Part shown: positions 24,900-32,896 of the stretch, in pieces
How the letters are laid out: the number at the start of each line of letters is the position of its first letter
How positions within the stretch are numbered: the first letter of the stretch is position 1
NCBI RefSeq assembly: GCF_001294335.1
Contig: NZ_LGKG01000113.1
Coordinates: forward strand, 57,262-121,261
DNA: 64,000 nucleotides
Source of the DNA: Streptomyces chattanoogensis
GTDB taxonomy: Bacteria; Actinomycetota; Actinomycetes; Streptomycetales; Streptomycetaceae
Direction of reading: 5' to 3'
The notes under the pieces: model-generated
Seen by the model: the letters and a program-made list of their open reading frames with translations, nothing else
The model's database searches: none
What the model was told of the DNA's origin: nothing
Program-made: the position numbers and the translations under genes

Positions 24900-26144
24900 T
24901 CAGAACCAGTGCAGGCAGTGCGGGGAGCGCTCGGCGCGGAAGAGGGCGTCGGCGAGGGCGGCCGCGCCCGGGCGGTGGGCCCGGATGTGTCCGGCGCGCA
25001 CGAGCGTGCTCGGGGCGGTGCCGCCGAGGTAGACGGAGCCCAGGTCGCGCACGTCCAGGGACAGGTCGGGCTCCCGGTCCGTCGGTACGCAGTCGGCCTT
25101 GCCGTCCCGGACGGTCAGCAGGTAGCGGCCGTGCTCGCCGAGGAACGGGTCCTCGACGTCGAGGACGAGCTCGCCGTCCATGAACCAGCCGCGTGCGGTC
25201 AGCGCACGCGGGACGTCCAGCAGCCGCACCCAGAGCCAGTCGGTGTCGCCGCTCACCTCGCCGGCGCGGAAGTCCGCGAACTGCCAGCGCAGCGGGTGCT
25301 CGGGCGGGATGTGCTTGAACACGACCTGAGAGACCAGGTCGTGTCCGAGTACGAACCGGGCCAGGGCCGTGAAGACCGCGTCGTCGGCGGCGATGGTCTC
25401 GTCGACCGTCAAGGTCTGGGGCTCGCCGATCGAGTAGCTGGCGTACCCGTCCGGGACGCCGTCGGCGTCCCGGTGAACGGCGACGTAGCGCGGCGCCGGC
25501 GATATCGGGGGCTGCCCCGCGCGCAAGGCCCACCAGCGGTGCGGCCGGGACAGCGCGCCGGGCCGGGCGCGGCGGTACCGGTCGTAGACCTCTTCCAGGA
25601 TCTCGCCGCACTCGGCACGACGCAGCACCTCGACCGAGCCGGTGTCCGAGTCGCCGTCCGGGCCGGTCGCCGGGGTGTCGGCCGTTCCGCGCGCCCGGGG
25701 GACGGCAAGGGCGGCCTGGTGGCGTGGCACCGTCAGCTGCTGCGTGTAGGTCGCAGGTCCGTAGCCGAACCTGCCGTAGATCGGGGCCTCGGAGGCCAGC
25801 AGTACGGAGAGGAACTCCCCGCGGGCCCGCAACTCGGCGAGCTGATGCCGCATCATCGCGCTGAGCACGCCCTGGCGTCGGTGCGAGGGTATGACGCCGA
25901 CGGCGGTCACCCCGCCGGCCGGGGCGAGGATCTCACCGGGCAGGGTGAGCTCGAAGGAGTACGCACCGGCGGTGCCGACGGGCCGCCCGTCCGCCGTCAG
26001 GGCGAGCAGGCAGCGGTCCATTTCGAGCGCCGACCACCAGAGCCCGCCGCCCTCGGTCGGGGATTCCGGGAAGCGCCCGAACGCGGCATGGAGTGTGCCG
26101 ACGAAGACGTCAAGGTCCTGGTCGGTCGTGGGACGGATCTCCAT
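24900..26144 (-). CDS. eis: Eis-like GNAT N-acetyltransferase
   Basis: The 414-residue protein has the three-part layout of mycobacterial Eis: an N-terminal GNAT domain with acetyl-CoA loop VGVIPSHRRQGVLSAMM (V-x-P-x-x-R-x-x-G-V), a second divergent GNAT domain, and a C-terminal sterol-carrier-like domain. It ends in HCLHWF; in Eis the terminal Phe carboxylate acts as general base, and the terminal Phe is conserved here. Such enzymes acetylate lysines or several amines of aminoglycosides. The ATG at 26144 (MEIRPTTDQDLD) fits the family N-terminus. It stands alone, convergent with the MFS gene. An endogenous target cannot be inferred. Confidence 0.9.
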   Translation of the reverse strand: MEIRPTTDQDLDVFVGTLHAAFGRFPESPTEGGGLWWSALEMDRCLLALTADGRPVGTAGAYSFELTLPGEILAPAGGVTAVGVIPSHRRQGVLSAMMRHQLAELRARGEFLSVLLASEAPIYGRFGYGPATYTQQLTVPRHQAALAVPRARGTADTPATGPDGDSDTGSVEVLRRAECGEILEEVYDRYRRARPGALSRPHRWWALRAGQPPISPAPRYVAVHRDADGVPDGYASYSIGEPQTLTVDETIAADDAVFTALARFVLGHDLVSQVVFKHIPPEHPLRWQFADFRAGEVSGDTDWLWVRLLDVPRALTARGWFMDGELVLDVEDPFLGEHGRYLLTVRDGKADCVPTDREPDLSLDVRDLGSVYLGGTAPSTLVRAGHIRAHRPGAAALADALFRAERSPHCLHWF

Positions 26145-26232
26145 TGCTGCCGCTGCCTCCTCGAAATGCCGGCACCACGACGCGTGGTGTCTGGCCACAG
26201 TGCAGCGTTGACCCATGGCCAGGGCAACCGAA

Positions 26233-26511
26233 TTACGGCCGGGCCCGCGGCCGGTCACCGCACTGTCCGCCGGGCTGGTGGCCGGGCTTGGTGGCGCCCC
26301 TTTCCAGCAACTGCCTCTCGGCTTCCCGGACGTCCTCGACCACCTCCGCGCCCTCGCCCACCGCACGCTGCGCGCCATGCACCGACCCCATCACGGCCAC
26401 CGCCGTTCGCTGAACTGCACGGCGCAGGAACCCCGTTGAAGGGTGTAGGGGCGGGGATGCCGAACGCACGGCGGAGGCCACCGCAGCCAGATCACCCATC
26501 ACCCGATCCAT
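26233..26511 (-). CDS. Possible small unknown protein in a 456-bp intergenic stretch
   Basis: A 92-codon frame starting at 26511 (MDRVMGDLAAVAS) has Streptomyces-like third-position GC and a predicted helical, charged C-terminal half (GEGAEVVEDVREAERQLLERG). No family is recognised, and the AAGGG upstream is too close to the start to be a convincing ribosome site. It lies between the Eis-like gene (start 26144) and the divergent FAD gene (26601). If it is not a gene, this stretch is empty apart from promoters. Confidence 0.3.
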   Translation of the reverse strand: MDRVMGDLAAVASAVRSASPPLHPSTGFLRRAVQRTAVAVMGSVHGAQRAVGEGAEVVEDVREAERQLLERGATKPGHQPGGQCGDRPRARP

Positions 26512-26600
26512 AACCCTTGACAATCGATCATGTTCCTGACAGCAGTGGCACTGCACGACTCCCACGAACCGCACCACACCCCGAAGGGGGCGATCAGCGC

Positions 26601-27887
26601 ATGACCAAGCCTGAGAGCGCGGGATACGACTACGACGTCGTCATCAGCGGAGCCAGCCTCGCCGGCAGCGCCGCGGCGATCCTGCTCGCCCGGCGCGGTG
26701 TCCGCGTCGCACTGCTGGAACGCCGCGCGGACCCCGAAGCGTACAAGGCGCTGTGCACCCACTCCATCACGGCCAACGCGTACCCGGTGCTGGACGAACT
26801 CGGCGTCATCCCCGCTCTCGAGAAGGCGGGAGCCGTCCGCAACGAGGCCCGCTGGTACACCCGCTGGGGATGGATCGAGCCGAGGGCCGCGCCGACGGGC
26901 CCCGAGCTACCGTACGCGTACAACATTCGGCGCAGCACCCTCGACCCGTTGCTCAGGTCCCATGCGGCCGAGACCCCTGGCGTCGATCTGCTCCTCGGTC
27001 ACCGTGTGACCGGGCTGGTCCGGGAAGCCGGGCGCACCGTGGGGGTGCGCACGGCGACACCACAGGGCGAGCGCGAGATCCGGGCCCGCCTGGTGGTCGG
27101 CGCCGATGGCAAGGACTCGGCCGTGGCGAAGTTCGCCGGGGTACCGGCTCGGCTGTACGAGAACGCGCGGTTCGGCTATCTCGCGCACTTCCGCAATCTT
27201 CCGCTGCCCGGCGGGATCGGTCACGTCTGGTTCCTCGAGCCCGACATGGCGTACGCGTTTCCGAACGACGACGGGGTGACGGTCCTCGCGGTGCTCCCGG
27301 ACAAGAAGCGGCTGCCGGCCTTCCGGGAAGACCTGGAGGGCAGCTTCTCCGCATTCGTCCGCGCCCTGCCCGAGGCACCGCCCATCGACTCCGCCGAGCG
27401 CATCACGAAGATCACCGGCGCCGTCAACTACCCGCTTCACAGCCGCAAGCCGACCGCACCGGGCGTCGCGCTGATCGGCGACGCCGCCCTGACCGGCGAT
27501 CCCCTGTGGGGGGTGGGATGCGGGTGGGCCCTGCAGTCCGCGCAATGGCTGGCAGAGGCGGTCGCCTTGGCCGCGAGCGGTCGGGGTGACCTCGACAGGT
27601 CGCTCGTGGTGTACGCCCGCAGACACCGGCGCCGGCTGCGCGGTCACCAGTACCTGGCCGCCGACTTCGCCACGGCACGCCCGTTCAATCCCTTGGAGCG
27701 GCTGGTGTATGCGGCGGCAGCGCGCGACGAGTCGGTGGCGCGGCACATGTATCTCTTTGCCTCCCGCCTGATCGGTCCGCTGCGCTTCTTGAATCCCGTG
27801 GTGCTGGCCAAGGCTTCGGCCGTCAACATCAAGCATCGCCGGGCGGCCGCAGTACGGCTTGGCGGCCCGCCATCGCCGACGCCCTGA
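26601..27887 (+). CDS. FAD-dependent monooxygenase-like protein (PHBH/geranylgeranyl-reductase fold)
   Basis: The 428-residue flavoprotein has N-terminal GxGxxG-type motif DVVISGASLAGSAAAILLARRG, the middle DG motif (VVGADGKDSAVAKFAG) and the C-terminal GD motif (PGVALIGDAALTGDPLWGVGCG). These three motifs define the p-hydroxybenzoate-hydroxylase fold. GDPLWGVGCGWAL resembles FAD-dependent halogenases and prenyl reductases as well as aromatic hydroxylases, so the reaction is open. The ATG at 26601 lies 84 bp inside a longer open frame, whose extra residues show no homology. It stands alone on its strand. Confidence 0.82.
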   Translation: MTKPESAGYDYDVVISGASLAGSAAAILLARRGVRVALLERRADPEAYKALCTHSITANAYPVLDELGVIPALEKAGAVRNEARWYTRWGWIEPRAAPTGPELPYAYNIRRSTLDPLLRSHAAETPGVDLLLGHRVTGLVREAGRTVGVRTATPQGEREIRARLVVGADGKDSAVAKFAGVPARLYENARFGYLAHFRNLPLPGGIGHVWFLEPDMAYAFPNDDGVTVLAVLPDKKRLPAFREDLEGSFSAFVRALPEAPPIDSAERITKITGAVNYPLHSRKPTAPGVALIGDAALTGDPLWGVGCGWALQSAQWLAEAVALAASGRGDLDRSLVVYARRHRRRLRGHQYLAADFATARPFNPLERLVYAAAARDESVARHMYLFASRLIGPLRFLNPVVLAKASAVNIKHRRAAAVRLGGPPSPTP

Positions 27888-27926
27888 CGGCTTGCGCGCG
27901 GGCGGATCAGCCTGGGTCGCCCGACC

Positions 27927-28301
27927 TCAGCGGTCCTCGCAGGCAAGTGTCAGGCACAGCATCAGCGGCTCGTAGGGAGTGCTGTCGCTCTGCGCGGTGG
28001 ACGTCTTCTCGGAGTCGGCCACGAACCGCCACTGCGACGGCTGGGCGTGCGTGGTCTCTCCCTTCTTCTCCACCTCGACGTGGAGCGTGCGGGCCTGCGG
28101 ATCGTTCGTCTCGACGAGCACTTCGTCGCTGTCGACCGAGAAGTGGTCGTGTAACAGGACCAGGCCGAACCGGTCCAGGTTTCCGTGCTTCTCCAGCACG
28201 GCCTTGATTTCCCGGGCGAACTCCGCGTCCTGCGGGCCGAGCGGTTCTGCGTCTTCGAAGCGAGGAAGGCTGTGCGATGCGCGGCTGGTCTGCGTAGGCA
28301 T
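27927..28301 (-). CDS. Small conserved protein of unknown function
   Basis: The 124-residue soluble, acidic protein has no signal or membrane helix. Features seen are FAREIKAVLEKHGNLDRFGLVLLHDHF, DEVLVETNDPQARTLHVEVEKK and a C-terminal LMLCLTLACEDR. The second ATG (28301) is chosen over 28307 because the GGGAG Shine-Dalgarno touches the first ATG and is six bases from the second. It converges with the FAD gene and is divergent from the riboswitch-thioesterase unit. No family recognised. Confidence 0.65.
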   Translation of the reverse strand: MPTQTSRASHSLPRFEDAEPLGPQDAEFAREIKAVLEKHGNLDRFGLVLLHDHFSVDSDEVLVETNDPQARTLHVEVEKKGETTHAQPSQWRFVADSEKTSTAQSDSTPYEPLMLCLTLACEDR

Positions 28302-28470
28302 GAGCATCTCCCTTCGACCGCGCTCTGCGGTCTCAAGTAACCATAGGCCAATGGTGAGTTGGGGCAGAAGTGCCCGAAGGGGACGGGGGGGCCTTGTGCG
28401 GGCGTATCCCTTCGGGGCGAGTGGGGCACTCGGGGCACATCCCGCGAGGCCGTGCCCTCGTTGCGGTTAC

Positions 28471-28690
28471 CCTGGCGCTGCAGCTGGTTCACCCCGTCAG
28501 CCAGACGGGCGTGTCGTAAGAGGGAACCCGGTGGGAATCCGGGACTGCCCCGCAGCGGTGAGCGGGAACGACCGCCGTCATACGCACTGGGCCCACGCTC
28601 GAGCCCGGGAAGCGACGGCCAGTAGATGCCTCGCACGTACGACTCGTTCGTACGCGAGGCGTGCCCGCGAGTCCGAAGACCTGCCGCTGC
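28471..28690 (+). ncRNA. Cobalamin (adenosylcobalamin) riboswitch
   Basis: The conserved core is read directly. GGGAACCCGGTGGGAATCC (28522-28540), then ACTGCCCCGCAGCGGTGAG, CACTGGGCCC, and the B12 box GGGAAGCGACGGCCAGTAG (28607-28625) appear in order. A peripheral stem follows (GCCTCGC...GCGAGGC, 28628-28660), and the closing segment GCGAGTCCGAAGACCTGCC is at 28667-28685. Order and spacing match actinobacterial cobalamin riboswitches. A TANNNT -10 (TACCCT, 28468-28473) lies just before the 5' edge. The expression platform appears to be the hairpin at 28778-28822. The only downstream gene is a hotdog thioesterase rather than a B12 transport or synthesis gene. Confidence 0.92.
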
Positions 28691-28749
28691 CCGTACGCCA
28701 CGGGCGTGCGGTGATCCCGGCGGCTCGACGGAGACCGGCCGGCGGCTCC

Positions 28750-28766
28750 GGGCACGCGGCGTGCCC
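28750..28766 (+). promoter_or_regulatory. GC hairpin in the riboswitch leader
   Basis: GGGCACG and CGTGCCC pair perfectly across three bases between the aptamer and the Shine-Dalgarno hairpin. No T-run follows, so it is more likely a structural spacer than a terminator. Confidence 0.45.
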
Positions 28767-28777
28767 CTCCGCCGTCG

Positions 28778-28822
28778 TCTCCTTCGCGCCCCGGGCCTGC
28801 CTGCCGCGACTCGCGAAGGAGA
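28778..28822 (+). promoter_or_regulatory. Shine-Dalgarno-sequestering hairpin (riboswitch expression platform)
   Basis: TCTCCTTCGCG (28778-28788) is the exact complement of CGCGAAGGAGA (28812-28822), which contains the AAGGAG ribosome site of the gene starting at 28829. The 11-bp stem with a 23-base loop would shut off translation when formed. This fits a translational cobalamin riboswitch switching the gene off when B12 is bound. Confidence 0.75.
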
Positions 28823-28828
28823 GTTGAC

Positions 28829-29284
28829 GTGGCCGACCGAACCGTCGCGCTGAACTCCGCTGCCAAGAAAACCCCGGCCGATTCCCGGGTCACGCTCGCG
28901 CACATCATGAGCGAGCACGACACCAACCTCTACGGCACCATCCACGGTGGCGTCGTGATGAAGCTCATCGACGACGCCGCTGCGGCCGCCGCCGGGCGCC
29001 ACGCCGATGGCCCGGCCGTGACCGTCTCCGTCGACCGGATGACCTTTCTCGCCCCGGTGCGCGCCGGGGACCTGCTCAGCGTGCACGCCACACTCGAACG
29101 CGCCGGCCGGACATCGATGACAGTGGCGGCGCGCGTCACCGCCGAACGCTGGAACGCCGCCGGGCCCGTCGCCGAGGTGGCCACCGGCCGGCTCACCTTC
29201 GTCGCGATCGATGCCGAAGGCGCGCCGCGCCCGGTTCCTGCTCTCGACGACGGGACGAACGCGAGCGGAGACCCACTCGCCTAG
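28829..29284 (+). CDS. Hotdog-fold acyl-CoA thioesterase (YciA/BFIT-like) under riboswitch control
   Basis: The 151-residue single hotdog domain is predicted to hydrolyse acyl-CoA to free acid and CoA in the cytoplasm. The signature is HIMSEHDTNLYGTIHGGVVMKLIDDAAAAAA split across residues 25-55, where the GTIHGG turn and the Asp two helical turns later form the active site. VTVSVDRMTFLAPVRAGDLL is the central strand region. The GTG at 28829 follows AAGGAG by seven bases. This site is paired within the leader hairpin, so expression is expected to rise when cobalamin is scarce. No gene follows on the same strand; a LysR gene converges. The substrate acyl group is unknown. Confidence 0.85.
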   Translation: MADRTVALNSAAKKTPADSRVTLAHIMSEHDTNLYGTIHGGVVMKLIDDAAAAAAGRHADGPAVTVSVDRMTFLAPVRAGDLLSVHATLERAGRTSMTVAARVTAERWNAAGPVAEVATGRLTFVAIDAEGAPRPVPALDDGTNASGDPLA

Positions 29285-29380
29285 CAGCATGGGCACGTGT
29301 GGCTCCGTCCGGGCCAGTTGCACCGTGGTCTCGCTGCCCCGGGGCTCGTCCGCGCTCTCCGTCAGCTCGTCTGTGAAGGG

Positions 29381-30340
29381 TCAGCGGTTGCGCAGTCCGC
29401 CTTGGCGCGTCGCGGTCTTCTCATCCGGCCCTGGACCCCTCATGCAGCTCACTGCCGCTCGTGCCGCGGCCACGAAAGCGGCGATTGCCGGATGAGTGCC
29501 GCCGCCCGCGCGGAAGGCGACCTTCGAACGACGGAACAACGGCAACTTGGTCAGCACCACGCCTGAGGGGCCTTGCGCAGTGGCCATTTCCGGTACGAAT
29601 CCGGCCCCTTGCCCGGTGGCGGCCAGGGCCAGCACGGTACGGAAATCGTTGACCTGGTGGCGAATTCTCGGCTGAAACCCGGCCGCCTGGCAGGCGCGTA
29701 CGGCCATCGCATGACCGGTCGTGCCGTCCCGCGCGGTGATCCACGGGGCCTCGGCATAGGGGCCGAGCAGCTCTGCCAGCGTGTCGCTCGGGCCGGTGTT
29801 CTTGGCCGCGGTACGGGTGACGAGGTACATCGGCTCTTCCAGCAGGGGCACCTCGTCCACTGTGGTGTCCGGCGACGCGGGTACGAAGTCGTAGTCGTGG
29901 ACAAGGGCCACGTCGAGTTCGCCGGCACGCAGGCCGTCGGACACACGGGCAGAGTCGATTTCTTGCACCATCGGCTCCAGAGCGGGATGCCGTTGGGTCA
30001 GCTCGGCCAGCGCGGCGGGCACGATGCTGTGGCCGCCGGAGGGGAAGGTCCCGATCCGCAGCGGCCCCCCGATGCCGTCCCGCGCGCCGGCCAGCTCGGC
30101 GACCGCCAGTTCGAGGCGTTGCAGCACGGCGTCGGCGTGTGCGACGAGGGAGCGGCCCGCGGGCGTGAGGACCACACGCCTGCCGCTGCGTTCCAGCAAG
30201 GCCACGCCTGCCTCGCGTTCCAGTACGCCCAGCTGCTGGGAGACGGCGGATGCGGTGAAGGTCAGCGCCTCGGCCACGGCCGCGATCGTGCCGCGCCGGT
30301 CCAATTCGCGAAGCAGGTAGAGACGACGAACATCGAGCAT
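29381..30340 (-). CDS. LysR-family transcriptional regulator
   Basis: The 319-residue full-length LTTR has a winged HTH at 1-65 (LDVRRLYLLRELDRRGTIAA, TASAVSQQLGVLEREAGV). A substrate-binding-type effector domain starts at LRIGTFPSGGHSIVPAALAEL and contains ELDVALVHDYDF. It is divergent from the DHDPS-family gene, with 71 bp between starts. The shared gap contains the GTTCA-N9-TGAAC repeat at 30343-30361, directly beside its own start, so both autoregulation and control of that aldolase are likely. The start at 30340 leaves almost no leader and may be leaderless. Confidence 0.88.
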   Translation of the reverse strand: MLDVRRLYLLRELDRRGTIAAVAEALTFTASAVSQQLGVLEREAGVALLERSGRRVVLTPAGRSLVAHADAVLQRLELAVAELAGARDGIGGPLRIGTFPSGGHSIVPAALAELTQRHPALEPMVQEIDSARVSDGLRAGELDVALVHDYDFVPASPDTTVDEVPLLEEPMYLVTRTAAKNTGPSDTLAELLGPYAEAPWITARDGTTGHAMAVRACQAAGFQPRIRHQVNDFRTVLALAATGQGAGFVPEMATAQGPSGVVLTKLPLFRRSKVAFRAGGGTHPAIAAFVAAARAAVSCMRGPGPDEKTATRQGGLRNR

Positions 30341-30342
30341 AA

Positions 30343-30361
30343 GTTCAGCTTAGGCATGAAC
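30343..30361. promoter_or_regulatory. LysR-type operator (GTTCA-N9-TGAAC)
   Basis: A perfect five-base inverted repeat with the nine-base spacing common for LysR boxes (T-N11-A core) lies two bases from the LysR start and 50 bases before the DHDPS-family start. A good candidate for the regulator's binding site. Confidence 0.6.
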
Positions 30362-30411
30362 GTAGAAATCAGAAATGGATCTACCGGGTCGGTGTGAGCC
30401 AGGGTGGGACC

Positions 30412-31326
30412 ATGAAGCCCAATCCCCTCTTCGACGGCCTGTATGTCCCCTTGGTGACTCCGTTCACCCATGACCTGAGCCTGGCCCCCGATGCGCTCGC
30501 CCGGCTCGCCGACGAGGCGCTGTCGGCCGACGCCTCCGGACTCGTCGCCCTCGGCACCACCGCGGAATCGGCCACGTTGACCGCGGAGGAGAAGCAGACG
30601 GTGGTGCGCATCTGCGCGGCCGCCTGCCGCGCTCACGGCGCCCCGCTGATCGTCGGGGTCGGCACCAATGACACCGCCGCCGCCATCAAGTCGCTGCGCG
30701 AACTGGCGGCCACCGGTGACGTAGCTGCGGCGCTGGTTCCCGCGCCGCCCTACATCCGGCCCGGTGAAGCGGGGACACTGGCGCATTTCACCGCGCTGGC
30801 CGAACACGGCGGCCTCCCGCTGATCGTGTACGACATCCCCTACCGCACGGGACAGACGCTCGGCGTCGCCACGATCGCAGCACTGAGCCGCCTGCCGGGG
30901 ATCGTCGGGATCAAGCATGCGACCGGCGCGATCGACGCGACCACGGTGGAGTTGCTCGGCTGCCCCCTGCCCGGCTTCGCCGTGCTCGGCGGCGACGACG
31001 TCGTCATCTCACCGCTTGTCGCGGCGGGCGCCCACGGCGGAATCGTCGCATCGGCCAATGTGCGCACCGCCGACTACGCCGAGCTGATCTCGTTGTGGCG
31101 TCGCGGCTCCGGTGAACCCGCCCGCAAGCTCGGAGCCGAGCTGGCCCGGTTGTCCGCGGCCCTCTTCGCCGAACCGAACCCCACGGTGATCAAGGGGGTA
31201 CTGCACGCTCAGGAACGCATTCCCAGCCCCGCCGTCCGGCTGCCGTTGCTGGCCGCCTCCACCGGTACGGTCCGCCGGGCGGCGCTCCTGGCCGGCAGCC
31301 GTGCACGGCACGCGTCCCCGGCCTGA
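30412..31326 (+). CDS. Dihydrodipicolinate synthase/N-acetylneuraminate lyase family aldolase
   Basis: The 304-residue class-I aldolase TIM barrel has a Schiff-base lysine at Lys168 (GIVGIKHATG). The catalytic Tyr140 is in VYDIPYRTG, and Arg145 of the RTG triplet is present. The substrate loop reads GTTAESATLT where true DapA has GTTGESPTL. This change and the regulatory context (divergent LysR, no lysine genes) argue for a catabolic member acting on a sugar acid or a related 2-keto acid rather than for lysine synthesis. The ATG at 30412 is used (GGGTGGGA ahead of it); a GTG 18 bp upstream is possible. The 3' flank is the decayed region. Confidence 0.85.
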   Translation: MKPNPLFDGLYVPLVTPFTHDLSLAPDALARLADEALSADASGLVALGTTAESATLTAEEKQTVVRICAAACRAHGAPLIVGVGTNDTAAAIKSLRELAATGDVAAALVPAPPYIRPGEAGTLAHFTALAEHGGLPLIVYDIPYRTGQTLGVATIAALSRLPGIVGIKHATGAIDATTVELLGCPLPGFAVLGGDDVVISPLVAAGAHGGIVASANVRTADYAELISLWRRGSGEPARKLGAELARLSAALFAEPNPTVIKGVLHAQERIPSPAVRLPLLAASTGTVRRAALLAGSRARHASPA

Positions 31327-31919
31327 CCTCAAGCCAGGGGTCGTTTGGGTGGGCCAGTCGCTTGACGGTCGTGGCAGGGGCCGTTGAGCGGCCGGCGCCT
31401 GATGAGTTGTGGGAGGTGTTCCGGATGGACCTCCTCCACCCGGGCGTTGTGGAGGGCCGGGTCGAGACGGTCTTCTCGCGCGGTGAACTCCTCGTCGACG
31501 AGGGAGAGTTCGCCGGGCGCGCGGGACGGCGGCCACCGGGTCCGTATCCCCTGGATCGGGAACGGCAGGCGCCTCCGGCTCGCCGACTCCTTGCTCGCCG
31601 AGTGGACTTGCCGACAACCCCGACGCGGCCTTCGTGCCGGACGCCGTCGTCGGCCGCGGCCGGTCCGTTCGGTGTCGTACGGTCGTCTCGCCGAACCAGG
31701 AAACGCGCAGGTCAGAGGCGCCAACGTCAAGCTCTGGTCGCTGCGATGGCGCAGCACCGGAGGTGGTATATCGGGTCCACGTCGTACAATTCGACAACCT
31801 TCCACGGGCGGAGCACCATGATGTGTGGGAGGTGCACAGATGATTGCGAACCTCGGGCAACGGCGGCGCGGCCGGTGGGGTGTACGCCGAGCAGACGGGC
31901 CCCTCCGCGATCACCGCTC
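31327..31919. other. Decayed intergenic region
   Basis: This 593-base stretch has no intact gene. It contains the dihydropyrimidinase tail at 31425-31530. It also contains protein-like but frame-broken fragments around 31610-31720, such as DNPDAAFVPDAVVGRG in one frame and RGANVKLWSLRW in another, which look like gene remains I cannot identify. A promoter for the SARP-like gene must lie at its right end. Confidence 0.5.
31425..31530 (+). pseudogene. C-terminal relic of a second dihydropyrimidinase
   Basis: One frame reads GRVETVFSRGELLVDEGEF followed by AGRAG, which aligns residue for residue with the C-terminus of the intact enzyme (GRVETVLSRGEFVLTDREF then TGRAG, encoded near 15310-15380). 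No metal-binding core precedes it, and the following codons lose similarity. It is therefore the stump of a lost paralogue. Confidence 0.7.
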
Positions 31920-32690
31920 ATGAGCTCAGATGAGCTGATGTTCTCCACGCCGCACGTGAATCACTGGCCGTCCGTGCGCATCGCCCTTCTCGGTGGTTTC
32001 GACCTCGTGGTCGGCGATGTCCCGGTGGCGGTCCCCGTCGGCTCGAAGCGCCTTCTGGCCTTCATCGCGCTCACCGGCCGCACGGCCGTCCCTCGGTCTC
32101 TGATCGCCGGCAGCCTCTGGCCCGAAGCCTGCGAGCAAAGCGCGTACGCGAACCTGCGGTCGGCGTTGTCGCGCCTGCGCGACAACGGCAGGAAAGCCCT
32201 GGAGGTCAGCCCCGCCGACGTGCGTCTCGCGCGGGACGTGAGCGTCGATCTGTACCACGCTCGGTCACTGGCCCAGCGCATACTCGATCCCGGAGTCCCG
32301 GCCGATGAGCTCCCTCTCACCGCGGCGACCGTCGACCAGCTCTCCGGCGACCTGCTGCCCGGCTGGTACGACGACTGGGCATTGCAGGAGGCGGAACGAT
32401 GGGAGCAGCTTCGCCTGCACGCCCTTGAGTCGCTGGCGGGTGTGTTCATCGACGCGAAGCAGTTCGCCGGGGCGGTGGCGGCCGCCGGCGCGGCCGTACA
32501 GGCGAATCCGCTGCGGGAGAGCGGTCAGGCCTCGCTGATCCGCGCCCATCTGGCCGAGGGCAACCTGTCCGAGGCGCTGGACGACTTCGAACGCTACGAG
32601 CACCGCCTCCGCGACGAGCTCGGCCTTCGTCCCACACAGCGGCTGCGTCACCTGGTGGACGGGCTGCAGCGGTCACACCCCGGACGGTGA
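31920..32690 (+). CDS. Small SARP/AfsR-type regulator with BTAD domain
   Basis: The 256-residue protein has an OmpR-like winged helix (VRIALLGGFDLVVGDVPVAV, then KRLLAFIALTGRTAVPRSLIAG, SLWPEACEQSAYANLRSALSR) at about residues 20-105. A bacterial transcriptional-activation domain follows at 110-256 (DLLPGWYDDWALQEAERWEQLR, ALDDFERYEHRLRDELGL). This is the minimal SARP layout, without ATPase or TPR extensions. Such proteins activate specialised-metabolite genes by binding heptameric repeats. The ATG at 31920 is tentative; another lies at 31938. It precedes the DUF5819/HTTM pair on the same strand, its nearest candidate targets. Confidence 0.83.
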   Translation: MSSDELMFSTPHVNHWPSVRIALLGGFDLVVGDVPVAVPVGSKRLLAFIALTGRTAVPRSLIAGSLWPEACEQSAYANLRSALSRLRDNGRKALEVSPADVRLARDVSVDLYHARSLAQRILDPGVPADELPLTAATVDQLSGDLLPGWYDDWALQEAERWEQLRLHALESLAGVFIDAKQFAGAVAAAGAAVQANPLRESGQASLIRAHLAEGNLSEALDDFERYEHRLRDELGLRPTQRLRHLVDGLQRSHPGR

Positions 32691-32779
32691 CGAAACCGGG
32701 GGGGGGCGGTGTGGCGCCGCCTGCGTCGCGCACGGTCCTCTCGCACGGGACCGCCCCGTCAGCCATTCGGCCCAGTAGA

Positions 32780-32815
32780 GCGTTTATGTACTAATGGGTT
32801 TATTTATTCTGATTT
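32780..32815 (+). promoter_or_regulatory. AT-rich promoter island before the DUF5819 gene
   Basis: An unusually A/T-rich stretch (TTTATGTACTAATGGG then TTTATTTATTCTGATTT) interrupts otherwise GC-rich sequence 80-115 bp before the next start codon. It contains several TANNNT-type -10 candidates (TACTAAT, TTATTCT). It is probably the promoter of the DUF5819-HTTM operon and a candidate target of the SARP-like protein. Confidence 0.45.
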
Positions 32816-32896
32816 GGTGGCGGTGATCGCCTGAACGACCAGGTGATCCGTCAGTGAATTCGCCGAATGTCCGGGACCCGTGATCGGGGGAGCGCT

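Noticed and set aside
28626..28853. Small plus-strand open frame starting at ATG 28626 after the riboswitch B12 box.
   Set aside because: It runs through the conserved 3' part of the aptamer and the Shine-Dalgarno hairpin; structure explains the sequence better than coding.
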